From contig CAZWOU010000012.1 in NCBI GenBank assembly GCA_964635375.1, positions 1 through 64,000 on the forward strand: 64,000 nt of DNA, read 5' to 3'. The notes beneath the pieces are model-generated. The model was not told where the DNA came from. It worked only from the letters and a program-made list of their open reading frames with translations, and ran no database searches. Both the position numbers and the translations under genes were made by a program. This stretch comes from CAZMNY01 sp964635375. Its GTDB lineage: Bacteria; Planctomycetota; Planctomycetia; Pirellulales; Pirellulaceae. Shown one piece after another: positions 44,696 through 55,314 of the stretch; within the stretch, counting starts at the first letter, position 1, and each line of letters starts with the position of its first letter.

Positions 44696-44723
44696 TTGAC
44701 GTTGTCCTGTTTGCTCAAAGAAT
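44696..44723 (+). promoter_or_regulatory. possible sigma-70 promoter
   Basis: TTGACG (five of six to consensus), a 16-base spacer and AAGAAT (four of six). About 113 bases before the Tyr/Pro-rich protein start and just before the GGGAATT repeats. Confidence 0.35.
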
Positions 44724-44739
44724 ACCGTTGCAGACGACG

Positions 44740-44778
44740 GGGGAATTATCACAGGGAATTCTCATGGGGAATTCTCAC
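44740..44778 (+). repeat. three short direct repeats in a leader region
   Basis: GGGGAATTATCACA, GGGAATTCTCAT and GGGGAATTCTCAC lie in direct succession, about 12-14 bases each, between the candidate promoter and the gene start. They contain EcoRI-like GAATTC twice. They may be protein-binding sites or slippage products. Confidence 0.6.
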
Positions 44779-44835
44779 GGGGGACCGGCAAAACGGCGGT
44801 CCCCGAATTCCAAGAGCGAAAGGGAGTGTCAGACA

Positions 44836-45555
44836 ATGGGAATCTTCAACCGAGCAACGAATGGCGTCATGGCGAGCTTGGCCATGGCGACGGTGATCAG
44901 CACGTCGACGACGGGCTTGAGAGCCCAAATGGTGACGCGCCCCAGCGATGGCCGATCGGCTCTGCAATCTAGCCGCCCGGCGCGAGCGAGCTACGATGCC
45001 CGATTGCTGCCGCCCAGTTATCAACCCAGGTATCAACCCAGGTATCAACCCAGGTATCAACGCCGTTACCAACCCACCTACCAACCCCGTTACCAACCCA
45101 CCCACCAGCCCAGCTATCGGGCGACTTATCCGGCGCCTTCGTCGGGGGCTGCGCAGACCAGATTGGCGTCGACGACGCAATCCTATCGAGTGGACCCAAA
45201 CCGACTTCCACCGCCCCCGAATCGAGTCTACCGAGGCCAGGAGCCGGCGGACCTTCGGCCTCGCTTGAACACGCCGACGCCTAGCTACACGCCACTCCCC
45301 TCCGCGCCGCGGCTGGAATACCGCTCGCCCAGCGTTCCCTGCCAGCAGTACGCGTCAAGATCTCAGATCGTCAGGTATTCCAACGCCCCGCCCATCGGCC
45401 AGCCGACCGCGCCGCCGTACAACGCCTACCAGCCTATGATTCCATTAGCGCCGATGCCGAAACAATACTACTTCGGCCGTGGCTCGCTGGGGCAGCCGAA
45501 GGTCTATGTGCCGGGCCAACCGATTCGCAACTTCCTCCGCTACATCACTCTTTGA
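44836..45555 (+). CDS. secreted Tyr/Pro/Arg-rich protein
   Basis: A 239-residue protein with a weak signal peptide (ending GLRAQ) and a body of low complexity: Tyr-Gln-Pro-Arg repeats (about residues 60-95), then Pro/Arg/Tyr-rich segments. The end has YYFGRGSLGQPKVYVPGQP. The gene has GGGAG upstream of its ATG. It overlaps the convergent antiporter gene by 11 bases at the stops. It may be a cell-surface or matrix component; function unknown. Confidence 0.65.
   Translation: MGIFNRATNGVMASLAMATVISTSTTGLRAQMVTRPSDGRSALQSSRPARASYDARLLPPSYQPRYQPRYQPRYQRRYQPTYQPRYQPTHQPSYRATYPAPSSGAAQTRLASTTQSYRVDPNRLPPPPNRVYRGQEPADLRPRLNTPTPSYTPLPSAPRLEYRSPSVPCQQYASRSQIVRYSNAPPIGQPTAPPYNAYQPMIPLAPMPKQYYFGRGSLGQPKVYVPGQPIRNFLRYITL
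45019..45110 (+). repeat. tandem 12-base repeats coding YQPR/YQPT
   Basis: Seven or so units; the first three are TATCAACCCAGG, later ones degenerate (ACCAACCCACCT, CAACCCCGTTAC). All in frame, coding Tyr-Gln-Pro-Arg/Thr. Confidence 0.85.
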
Positions 45556-47272
45556 TCGCGACCTCAGGATTGCGGCCGACGATCAACAGAAACGCAACCA
45601 TTGCGACCAACGCCAGCGGCGTGGTGAACCAGACGGACATGCCAAGCCCCACGGGCAAGGTTCCGCAAACAATCGCGATGCCGCCGACGAGCATCGCGTA
45701 GGGCATCTGAGTCCACACGTGTGCGATGTGATTGCACCCGCTGGCGTTGGAGGAGAGCACCGTCGTATCGGAAATCGGCGAGCAATGATCACCAAAGATG
45801 GCCCCAGCCAACACGCCGCCGACCGAGGCGACCAAAGCGGTTTCCGATCCGACCACGGGCCCATCTTGCTGGAGTAATGCGTAGGTCGTTTGAATGACGA
45901 GCGGCATCAGCATGCTCATCGTCCCCCAGCTCGTCCCCGTCGAAAAAGCGACCAAGAAGGCGAGCGCAAAGACGGCCGTGGGAAGCAGCCAAAGACCGAT
46001 CGCTCCCTTGAGCGTTGCCGCCAAATAGGCGCCGGTCGCCAAGGCGTCGTCACTTGTCAAATCGGAAAGGGCCCAAGCCAGCCAGAGAATGGCGAGAGCC
46101 GAAAGGACGAAGCGAGCGCCTTGAATGGCGGCGGTTGAGATTCGCCCCGCCGTCATGCCGCGGCGTCGCGCGAGCACGGCAGCGACGATGAGGCCCGCGA
46201 GCGAGCCGTAGACGAGAGCCAAATTGGAGTCGCCGTTGCCGAAGATTTGTCCCCAGCCGCGGAGGCCTGAGCTCAACTCGCCGGCGGACGCTTTGCCAGT
46301 CATGTAGAGCAGCCAAACGACGAGCGAAACCGTGATCAGGATTGGCGCGGCCGCGTCGATCCAATGGCCGGCGGGCTCAGGTTTCCGCGAGCGATCAGCA
46401 GCTGGAGCACGAGCCGCTTCCTCGCCGGATCCCCCACGCAGCGCATTCCTTTCGGCAGCGAGCATCGGACCAAAGTCGCGCCGGAGCCAAGCGTTCAAGG
46501 GCACAAATAGCAATGCCCAAAGCACGTAGAATCGGTATGGAATCGTCTGCAGGAACAACCCAAACGCCTCGACGCCCTCGCCCGCAAACTCCAAACCGCG
46601 GAGGCCCTCTTCGATGTTCGCGATCTCGCCGGCAACCCAGGTGGAAACAAGGGCCAAGCCGGACACGGGCGCAGCAGTCGAGTCGACGATGTAGGCCAGT
46701 TTCTCTCGAGAAATCTTCAGCCGGTCGCAGAGCGGGCGCATGGTGTTGCCGAGCAATAGCGAATTCGCATAGTCGTCAATAAAAACCAGAAGGCCAAGAC
46801 ACCAAGTTAAGATTTGGCCTCCGCGACGGCTTCCCGAAAGCGGCGCCAGGCGGCTCACGGCATCTTGCATCCCGCCCGATCGCTGAATGACGCCAATCAT
46901 CGCACCCATCAACGCCGTAAAGATGAAGACTCGCAAGTGGCTTTCGTCCGAGAGGCTCCCCCACAGTCGCACCTCGAAGAAATCGTTCGCTGCCCGAGAC
47001 CAGATATCACCAGGCGGCTCTCGCAACTCGGCGATCCGCTGCTGAATTGTCGCCGCTTTCCCATAGTCCAGATCGACGACCGCTTGAGCCAAGTCGGCGT
47101 CGAGTTGACGGAACACTTCGTCGCTGGGGACTCGTGGAAACGTCGCCAACAGCAGACTGCCAAGCAACACGCCAAACAGCAGGGAAGGCACGACGCGGCG
47201 AGTCGCGATCGCAAATGCAATAGCAAGCAACGGCGGCGTGAGGCTCAGCCAACCAAACGGATGCTCACTCAT
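45545..47272 (-). CDS. NhaC-family Na+/H+ antiporter-like transporter
   Basis: A 575-residue membrane protein with about 11-12 helices. The conserved middle phrases LVFIDDYANSLLLGNTMRPL, VDSTAAPVSGLALVSTW and, in the second half, FSTGTSWGTMSMLMPL and GDHCSPISDTTVLSS identify the NhaC/DUF-type IT superfamily. A hydrophilic insertion (about 55-95) is between helix 2 and 3. It would exchange Na+ or organic acids for protons. It follows the histidine kinase gene after 16 bases and may be co-transcribed with it. The last eleven bases overlap the convergent gene. Confidence 0.9.
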   Translation of the reverse strand: MSEHPFGWLSLTPPLLAIAFAIATRRVVPSLLFGVLLGSLLLATFPRVPSDEVFRQLDADLAQAVVDLDYGKAATIQQRIAELREPPGDIWSRAANDFFEVRLWGSLSDESHLRVFIFTALMGAMIGVIQRSGGMQDAVSRLAPLSGSRRGGQILTWCLGLLVFIDDYANSLLLGNTMRPLCDRLKISREKLAYIVDSTAAPVSGLALVSTWVAGEIANIEEGLRGLEFAGEGVEAFGLFLQTIPYRFYVLWALLFVPLNAWLRRDFGPMLAAERNALRGGSGEEAARAPAADRSRKPEPAGHWIDAAAPILITVSLVVWLLYMTGKASAGELSSGLRGWGQIFGNGDSNLALVYGSLAGLIVAAVLARRRGMTAGRISTAAIQGARFVLSALAILWLAWALSDLTSDDALATGAYLAATLKGAIGLWLLPTAVFALAFLVAFSTGTSWGTMSMLMPLVIQTTYALLQQDGPVVGSETALVASVGGVLAGAIFGDHCSPISDTTVLSSNASGCNHIAHVWTQMPYAMLVGGIAIVCGTLPVGLGMSVWFTTPLALVAMVAFLLIVGRNPEVAIKE

Positions 47273-47288
47273 ATGCGACTCTTCTGCG

Positions 47289-48764
47289 TTACGTTGAAGT
47301 TAGCGGCTTCGCCACGGGTCCAACTTCGCCCTGAGGCAATAGGATAGTCATCTTCGTACCCTGCGGCGAGACTTGGACCACTTCAACGCTTCCGCCATGC
47401 TCATGGACAACGGCCCAGGCCTTGGAGAGTCCCAGCCCCAATCCGCGACCAGCCTCCCGGCCTGAATAGTAGGGTTCAAAAATCCGTGGGCGAATGTCGT
47501 CCGGTATGCCGGGACCATTGTCCTCGATCTCGACGCTCACCACCGGGGCAAGCCCGTCGGACGACTCCTGCCGGACGCGAACCTGTATCTCTCCGTCAGC
47601 GCGCAGCGCCTCAAGGGCGTTCAGACAGATGGCCCGCACTGCGGCGCCGAGATGGGTCGGGTCAATGTTCGAGATAACATCGTCGCCGGCCTGCAATTCC
47701 AACGCCGTTTGCTGCTCAACTGCGTCCTGCTTAAGTTCGTCGAGCACCGTGCGAACCAACTCGACAAGGTTGCACGGCTTCTTATCGAGTCGAGGCGGTC
47801 GGGCGAAGAGCATCATGTCCGAGATCATTTCATGGGCCCGAAACGCTTGAGCGTTAATGGTCGCCAAAGATCGTCGTCGATCCGCGTCAGTCTCGTCGCG
47901 CAACAGAGTTTGCGCTCGAGTGGCGATGTTGGCTAACGGGTTGTTTACCTCGTGGCTTGCTCCGTAGGCCAGCTCTTTCATCGCTCGCAGTTTTTCCTGC
48001 TCCACGGTCTCGGCAAATCGCTGCTCCAAGTTCCGCCTTTGCCGATTTCGCGCCGCCATCCGACGGACGGACTCAACGAACTCTATGACTTGCTCGTCTC
48101 GCGATTGGGCAAACGGCGCCAATCCATCAACACGCCAAGGGGAGGCGTTCTCATTGTCCAACAGCCGCTCGCGACACCCCTGAACCTTCGCCACCAACTC
48201 GTCTTCGTCGATCGTCGTCGATTGCACTCGCTCGACCAGCCCGACCAGCCAGCTCGGAACATGGGCGGCATACGGTTTCTCGTCGTCGCTGTCGTCGTCG
48301 GCCTGGCCAAGAATCGCCGACTCCGGATCGGTGAGCCAGGCGAGGCAATCAGAAAAGTAGGCCAACCTACCCGCGCGATCAAATGGAGTGCACTCAGATT
48401 CGTTTGTTCCCATGGCCTGGACGTGGGCGATCAGCGAACGAGTTCGGCGATACGCGGCGCGCCAATGATCGAGCAAGTCGACGGAGACAGTCGAGACTCG
48501 CAAGTCTTGTTCAAAACGATCAGAGAGCCAATCCGCGTTCCACCGTGAAAGGTCATGCTCGCCCGCGGGCGGACCACCAAGACACGCATCGCTGCTGCAG
48601 ACGGCCAAGCACAGCAGCCATGGCTCGTCGCTTATCACTCGGCTCAACAACTTCGACGTTGAAGACGGCTCATCGGCCATCAACTGCGAGATCCAGGGCA
48701 GCGAGGTCGGTGGAATCGGCACAGCGAGACGCGGTCGGAATTGCAGCATAGGGTAGAGCGGCAC
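47289..48764 (-). CDS. sensor histidine kinase with HDOD-like N-terminus
   Basis: A 491-residue histidine kinase without membrane helices. The phosphoacceptor His271 lies in GASHEVNNPLANI; the ATP-binding domain has the N box (AICLNALEALR), DNGPGIPDD and GRGLGLGLS. The first about 120 residues (PPTSLPWISQLM..., SKLLSRVISDEPWL) have an HDOD-like pattern, in degenerate form. The GTG at 48764 has GAGGT a few bases upstream; an ATG at 48749 lacks a ribosome site. It lies after the HTH-receiver gene and may be its partner, though a long hairpin terminator separates them. Confidence 0.85.
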   Translation of the reverse strand: MPLYPMLQFRPRLAVPIPPTSLPWISQLMADEPSSTSKLLSRVISDEPWLLCLAVCSSDACLGGPPAGEHDLSRWNADWLSDRFEQDLRVSTVSVDLLDHWRAAYRRTRSLIAHVQAMGTNESECTPFDRAGRLAYFSDCLAWLTDPESAILGQADDDSDDEKPYAAHVPSWLVGLVERVQSTTIDEDELVAKVQGCRERLLDNENASPWRVDGLAPFAQSRDEQVIEFVESVRRMAARNRQRRNLEQRFAETVEQEKLRAMKELAYGASHEVNNPLANIATRAQTLLRDETDADRRRSLATINAQAFRAHEMISDMMLFARPPRLDKKPCNLVELVRTVLDELKQDAVEQQTALELQAGDDVISNIDPTHLGAAVRAICLNALEALRADGEIQVRVRQESSDGLAPVVSVEIEDNGPGIPDDIRPRIFEPYYSGREAGRGLGLGLSKAWAVVHEHGGSVEVVQVSPQGTKMTILLPQGEVGPVAKPLTST

Positions 48765-48811
48765 ATCGACCTCGCACTGGGACTTTGTCGGCCTGGTGGA
48801 ACACGCCCTCT

Positions 48812-48886
48812 AAAAAAGGGTAGCCGGAACCGCCAACAACTGGGCGCCATTCACTGGACGCCCGAATCGTAGCGGATCCGGCTACC
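48812..48886 (-). terminator. long-stem terminator after HTH-receiver gene
   Basis: On the minus strand, GGTAGCCGGA at 48886-48877 pairs with TCCGGCTACC at 48828-48819, enclosing a second hairpin GGGCG/CGCCC, followed by TTTTTT. It would end the HTH-receiver transcript before the kinase gene. The branched form also resembles an attenuator. Confidence 0.65.
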
Positions 48887-48971
48887 ACGCGTGATCTACA
48901 CTCAACGGAATAACCCGTCTTGCTAAATGCCCGTCAAAGAACTCAACCTCAAAGGACTCAACACAGGCAAG

Positions 48972-49562
48972 CTAGGCGCCAGTTGGAGCTCTTTCGATTT
49001 CCAGTAGGTCGCAAGCTCGCTCCATCAGTTGATCGATCTGGAACGGCTTCTGCAGGAAGTCATTCGCTCCCGAAACTTTCAAGTCCTCGATCTTGTCCGC
49101 TTCGACCATTCCCGATATGCAGATGATCTTCACCATTTGCAACGTGTCGTCGCTTCGCACTCGCTGGCAAACCTCTTTCCCGTTGATGTCGGGAAGCATC
49201 ACGTCGAGTACGACAATATCAGGCCGAAACTCTTTCACCAACATTCCAGCGTCGAATCCATTGTTGGCCGAGCGCACGTCAAATCGGCCGTCGCCAGCAA
49301 AGGCGTCGGTGAGCATTTCCACAACATCTTCATCATCATCGACAATCAGCACTTTGCGTTTTCCGCTCTCCAACGCGTCGGTGGGGATGTTGTTGTCCCG
49401 CATGAATGCGTAGAGCTGTTCTCGCGGGATGCGGCGAAAACGGCTGCCGGGCACGCGAAACCCCTTGAGCGATCCGTTGTCGAAGCAACGGATGATCGTC
49501 TGCTGACTCACCTTACAAATCTTGGCTGCTTCACCAGTGGTAAAGACTGTCTTTGTGGTCAT
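48972..49562 (-). CDS. response regulator with N-terminal excisionase/MerR-type HTH and C-terminal receiver
   Basis: A 196-residue protein with a domain order opposite to most response regulators. An HTH of the excisionase/MerR kind comes first (about residues 6-55: TTGEAAKICKVSQQTIIRCF, then SRFRRIPREQL), a short linker, then a receiver domain (about 69-190) with acidic pocket Asp75-77 (DDDED), phosphoacceptor Asp120 (VVLDVMLP), Ser150 and Lys172 in KPF. Proteins of this fused type recur in planctomycetes, and their partner kinases are largely unknown. It would bind DNA in a phosphorylation-dependent way; the histidine kinase gene follows in the same direction. Confidence 0.88.
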   Translation of the reverse strand: MTTKTVFTTGEAAKICKVSQQTIIRCFDNGSLKGFRVPGSRFRRIPREQLYAFMRDNNIPTDALESGKRKVLIVDDDEDVVEMLTDAFAGDGRFDVRSANNGFDAGMLVKEFRPDIVVLDVMLPDINGKEVCQRVRSDDTLQMVKIICISGMVEADKIEDLKVSGANDFLQKPFQIDQLMERACDLLEIERAPTGA

Positions 49563-50075
49563 GGCGTTGTCACCATCCTTCCTGCCATCTGGACTAGTCC
49601 CGCATGGGCATCGTGCCCGTCGGGGAATTCAAGGCACGACTGCGGCTTGCGCTAGTCCTGTACTCCCAGATTCCGTGGTGTGCGTAGTTAGCACACCTTC
49701 CTGTTTCGATCCATCTAGCAAGCTCCTCCGGTTCTCCCGAGATTACCGAATTTGCCAACCGCAGGAATTATAGCGGAGCTAGAAACTGAGTCAAGATCGA
49801 TCAGAACACCCTAACCTACACGTCAAACAGGACTTACGCTCGATCGCCCAATCCCGCGCCGTTTCCTTTCGCGATTTCTCACAAACAAGCGGGAATTGGG
49901 GACCTGGAAAGACGCGCGAAGTAGGTAAATCAGGATGACCGAACCTGGCACAAATCTGGCCCCATCACGCCGCGAGTTGCGAGATCAGGCCCCAGCGTCG
50001 CTACCACCCGCGTGGCGGTTTGGGACGAGCTCTGTACAGCGGAAGAAGAAAGACGCGCCGGGGAAAGTCGAACGG
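49563..50075. other. Intergenic region without a recognised gene
   Basis: Between the MnmG stop and the HTH-receiver start, both on the minus strand. It must contain the promoter of the regulator gene. I see no open reading frame with protein-like sequence, no tRNA-like fold and no repeat. Confidence 0.45.
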
Positions 50076-51911
<1,836 letters not shown>

Positions 51912-51937
51912 GGAAGACTAATCGAGCTTCTCCGGGG

Positions 51938-52309
51938 CTATTTCTTGTGAACCGTGTGACAGGCTTTGCATTTGGCAGCACCGGCCAACTTAGCGCCAGC
52001 GCCGGCGACTCCAGCCTGGACTTGCTTGGCGGCAGTCAAGAGCGAGGCGCACTTGGCTTGCCAACTCTTGGCGTCTCCTTTGTGAGGTTTCTGTCCCGCC
52101 ATCGCCGCAAACATCGCGATCAGCGTCTTGACCTCGTCTTTCTTGGCTCTGCCCCGAGCCACCTTTTTGCAGAGCCCTCCTTTCATCCCTTTCTTCATCA
52201 CGTCTTCGAGCGAGTACTTGTGATTCCCGCCCCTGTCCTCAGCCTGGACGGAGGCGACGACCGACAGGGCGGCAAAACAGGCTGCGAGAGCGAAAACAAA
52301 GCGAGCCAT
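51938..52309 (-). CDS. small c-type cytochrome with C-terminal heme site
   Basis: A 123-residue exported protein: signal peptide (ending SVQAE, about residue 23), an all-helical body and a single CxxCH heme site at the very C-terminus (CKACH 114-118). The C-terminal site and helical nature recall cytochrome c' or the cytochrome c-552/556 type, but the mature length (about 100) is shorter than c'. It probably transfers electrons or binds gases in the periplasm. A downstream mnmG in the same direction is likely coincidental. Confidence 0.8.
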   Translation of the reverse strand: MARFVFALAACFAALSVVASVQAEDRGGNHKYSLEDVMKKGMKGGLCKKVARGRAKKDEVKTLIAMFAAMAGQKPHKGDAKSWQAKCASLLTAAKQVQAGVAGAGAKLAGAAKCKACHTVHKK

Positions 52310-52520
52310 AGTCTATCCTCCATGGTTTGACCGCGAATGCAGCAAATTCCGTAACCCGGCAATTCCGTAACCGGGGATGCTGAGCAGAACATGATAGCAA
52401 GCGGGGACGAACCCACAACGCGAAAGACGAAACAGACTGGTTCAATTCCGGCGGCGGGACAGGCAGTGTGCACCAACCCATCTTGCCACAACAGGCAGAA
52501 CGATCCTCGCACCGACGACC

Positions 52521-54305
52521 TCACGACTTGAGGTTGAAGAGTCCAAAGATTTCGTTCTGCGAGAGACCCGTTGTTCGAGGGTCGCCCGTGTTGGAGAGAA
52601 TCATCTCGAACAGTTCGCGTTTCTCTTCGAGCACCTGATGAATCCGCTCCTCGATCGTCTCCACCATCATCATCCGCGTGACGGTTACCGGTCCAGCGGC
52701 GCCGATTCGGTGGGCTCGGTTGATCGCCTGATCCTCAACTGCGGGATTCCACCAGCGATCAAACAGAAAAACGTATTGGCAAAACTGCAAGTTGAGCCCC
52801 ACGCTGCCGGCGCCGTAACTCATCAGCAGGACGTTTTGGTCCGGGTCATTGCGAAACTGATCGATGATTGCATCGCGTTTCCGACTGGGGATCTTGCCGT
52901 GATATTCCAGCACGCCCATCTCCGGCAAACCTTCACGAATCTGATAGAGCGACTGAACCCACTGACTGAAGATGATCGCCTTGTGCCCGCAAGCTGCAAC
53001 CTCTCCGAGATCCGCTTGCAAACGCTCCATCTTGCTGCTGGCCTTCGAAGTTGGATCGAAGTTGCAGATCTGCTTCAGGCGAAGCACGAGCTGAAAGACA
53101 TGCTGGATAGTCAGCTCGTCACCCAGTTCCGTCAGCTTGACAACGCCTTCGTCTTCGGCAATTCGGTAAGTGGCCCATTGCTCAGGCGTCAAGGTGAGTT
53201 CCGCATCGCGGTACATCTTTGGCGGCAAGTCCTTGAGCACCATGTCTTTCGTTCGGCGCACAATATAATCGCCAACCGCCGCACCCATCCGTCTCGGCGA
53301 CATTTCAGATCTCAGTTGGCCGGGCGAGACAAAATCAAAAATGCCCACCAAGTCTTCCGGACTGTTTTCGACGGGCGTGCCGGTTAGGGCCCAACTGCGA
53401 GACCGCGGAATCGCCTTGACCACTTGGCTCGTCGTGCTTGACCGATTCTTGATTCGTTGGGCTTCGTCCAGAACAACAAGGTCATAGTGGTGAGACTCGT
53501 CGTTCACAAAATCGCGGTCCCTCATCAACAACTCGTAGTTGGCGATGACCACTGGGGTCTCTTGACGCTGCCATTGAAATTCGCGGCGGCTTCGGTCGCC
53601 TTCAATAACGCCGACCGGAGTCTCGGGCGCCCAGAGGTTGAACTCGCGCAGCCAATTCGTCACCAGCGGCTTGGGGCAGACCAGCAACACGCGGCGCAGT
53701 TCGCCCGCCATCAACAGCAAGCGAATCGTCGTAATGGCTTGCATGGTTTTGCCCAATCCCATCTCGTCCGCTAAGACAGCGGCAAACCGGGTGTAGAGAA
53801 AGGCAATCCCCTCGTACTGATACGGAAACGGATCGAACGGGAACCGCACCTCGCCAGTGGAGACAATTTGTTCCAGCGGCGGCTGAAGCACGTAGAACAG
53901 GCGGTCCTCGAGCTTCACAATATCTTCAGGGGGTTGAAGCCGGGTCCTTGAGCCGGAACGCGGCGAGCGAGCCGGTTTCGTCTTGGCTGACTGCTTCACC
54001 AACTCGGTCAGCCGCGCCGCGGAAGCCGTTTCCGGAAAAGTGAAGCCAATAGTGCGAACGGGCGGCGCTTTGATCTTCATCGAGACCGACTTCAAGCCGG
54101 AAGCGGCGGCAAAACTGGTCGACTGGACTTCCGTCTTCAGGTTGCGATTCGCAGCGCCAATCAGACCCGTCGCGAACACTTCTACTCGCAAGTCCAACCG
54201 AGCGCGCGCGAGCTTCGGCCGACTTGACTCAAACGACCAAGTCTCCACTTCCACAGCGGACGAATCCAGCGACCCGTTGGGCGCCGATAGTCTTGCACTA
54301 TTCAT
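52521..54305 (-). CDS. SNF2-family DNA-dependent ATPase/helicase
   Basis: A 594-residue SNF2/Rad54-like ATPase. A polar N-terminus of about 130 residues precedes the motor: Walker A DEMGLGKT (180-187), DEAQ box (280-283), motif III-like LTGTPVEN, and C-terminal lobe phrases with YHGKI, MSYGAGSVGLNLQ and QAINRAHRIG. These enzymes translocate on double-stranded DNA; the SWIM or zinc-binding N-terminal domain seen in some bacterial relatives is not apparent. It is co-directional with the preceding conserved protein gene, 17 bases downstream of it. Confidence 0.93.
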   Translation of the reverse strand: MNSARLSAPNGSLDSSAVEVETWSFESSRPKLARARLDLRVEVFATGLIGAANRNLKTEVQSTSFAAASGLKSVSMKIKAPPVRTIGFTFPETASAARLTELVKQSAKTKPARSPRSGSRTRLQPPEDIVKLEDRLFYVLQPPLEQIVSTGEVRFPFDPFPYQYEGIAFLYTRFAAVLADEMGLGKTMQAITTIRLLLMAGELRRVLLVCPKPLVTNWLREFNLWAPETPVGVIEGDRSRREFQWQRQETPVVIANYELLMRDRDFVNDESHHYDLVVLDEAQRIKNRSSTTSQVVKAIPRSRSWALTGTPVENSPEDLVGIFDFVSPGQLRSEMSPRRMGAAVGDYIVRRTKDMVLKDLPPKMYRDAELTLTPEQWATYRIAEDEGVVKLTELGDELTIQHVFQLVLRLKQICNFDPTSKASSKMERLQADLGEVAACGHKAIIFSQWVQSLYQIREGLPEMGVLEYHGKIPSRKRDAIIDQFRNDPDQNVLLMSYGAGSVGLNLQFCQYVFLFDRWWNPAVEDQAINRAHRIGAAGPVTVTRMMMVETIEERIHQVLEEKRELFEMILSNTGDPRTTGLSQNEIFGLFNLKS

Positions 54306-54322
54306 TTTGCACTTCGATGCTG

Positions 54323-54931
54323 CTATCGTTTGCCCCGTTTGGCTTCCTCCACCGCTTCGCGTATGCGATCAAACGGCTCGGCAAGATCAAGTGAACAACA
54401 CGATTCCCACGCTGTTTGCACCAAACCGATGTCGCCTGCAAAGTCGCCTTGAACCGAGACCGATTGGCCGCCAATGGTGAACTGCTTGGGCGGGCTGAGA
54501 CCGCTCTGGCGATGGGCTCCGTCAACACGGAAAGTCCTGCCCGCATCAGTGGAGGCGGCTCGATCAAGGCCTCGGTCAGTGTCCGCTTCAGGGCTCTCGT
54601 TCAATTCAGCCTCAACGCGAACCACCGGACAACTAATAAACGGCCGAACTGACATCACGGATGCATGGTCGGTGCAGACAAAAGCCGGTTTCAGCTTCGA
54701 CTTCTTGACCAAAGTCTGACCGATTTGCTCACCGTACATGAACGGCTCGAGCGTGGGGCCGAACAGAATCTCTTGGGCGCGATTCGGCTTGACTGGCGCT
54801 GTGCAATGGAATTCCAGGGGGCGCCCCACCGCGTTCAAAACCAAATAACCGCCGAACAGGCCATGTTCGGCGGCGGAGACAACGGTCAGAAAGCCTATCG
54901 ATGTCAATGACTTTGGTCCGCTAGCACTCAT
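54323..54931 (-). CDS. conserved hypothetical protein upstream of the SNF2 gene
   Basis: A 202-residue soluble protein. The segment VLNAVGRPLEFHCTAPVKPNRAQEILFG, given here in short phrases (GRPLEFHCT and PNRAQEILFG), followed by QIGQTLVKKS, has a beta-strand pattern and looks conserved, but I cannot name the family. The ATG at 54931 is the best start; the frame extends upstream to a TTG at 55051 through a duplicated VPLQH segment. It lies 17 bases before the SNF2 start and is likely its operon partner. Confidence 0.65.
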   Translation of the reverse strand: MSASGPKSLTSIGFLTVVSAAEHGLFGGYLVLNAVGRPLEFHCTAPVKPNRAQEILFGPTLEPFMYGEQIGQTLVKKSKLKPAFVCTDHASVMSVRPFISCPVVRVEAELNESPEADTDRGLDRAASTDAGRTFRVDGAHRQSGLSPPKQFTIGGQSVSVQGDFAGDIGLVQTAWESCCSLDLAEPFDRIREAVEEAKRGKR

Positions 54932-54947
54932 AGGCTGGAGAGGCTCG

Positions 54948-54977
54948 TGTTGTAGTGGGACATGTTGTAGTGGGACA
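54948..54977 (-). repeat. 15-base duplication
   Basis: Unit TGTTGTAGTGGGACA occurs twice without spacer, in the region just upstream of the conserved protein. If coding on the minus strand it gives VPLQH twice. Confidence 0.8.
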
Positions 54978-55314
54978 TGTGGAGTCGTCAGGGTGATCGA
55001 GTCCACTCGCAAGGAGTGGTTGACCGACCCGCGCAGAGTTGCGGCAGGCAAATAAGTGCACGCTCCGTGCTATTGATGCATCGGGTGCGAAACCCAGTTG
55101 ACTTTAATGACGACGAAGAGTGTACGGGCAAGAACCGTGAATTGTCGCCATATGAGGGCGCCCAAATCGCCTTGTTGACCTAGGAGTCGGCGGAACATGC
55201 AAGCGAATTCTTCGTTTCAGCCCGTGATTATCTGCCGGAGTTGGGCGGATGCTCGACAAGACTTACCCATTGTCTATACTGGAACTCGTTCCACTGTTGA
55301 GGAGACAGCAAAAG

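Larger units (their letters stand above)
44459..44835. other. Intergenic/leader region with GGGAATT repeats and promoter candidate
   Basis: A candidate promoter and three near copies of GGGAATT(C)TCA(C/T) lie before the Tyr/Pro-rich protein gene, both annotated separately. No RNA gene was recognised. Confidence 0.5.

Noticed and set aside
28892..45110. Repeat arrays as CRISPR
   Set aside because: The arrays at 28892-28966 and 45019-45110 are contiguous coding tandem repeats without spacers; no cas genes.
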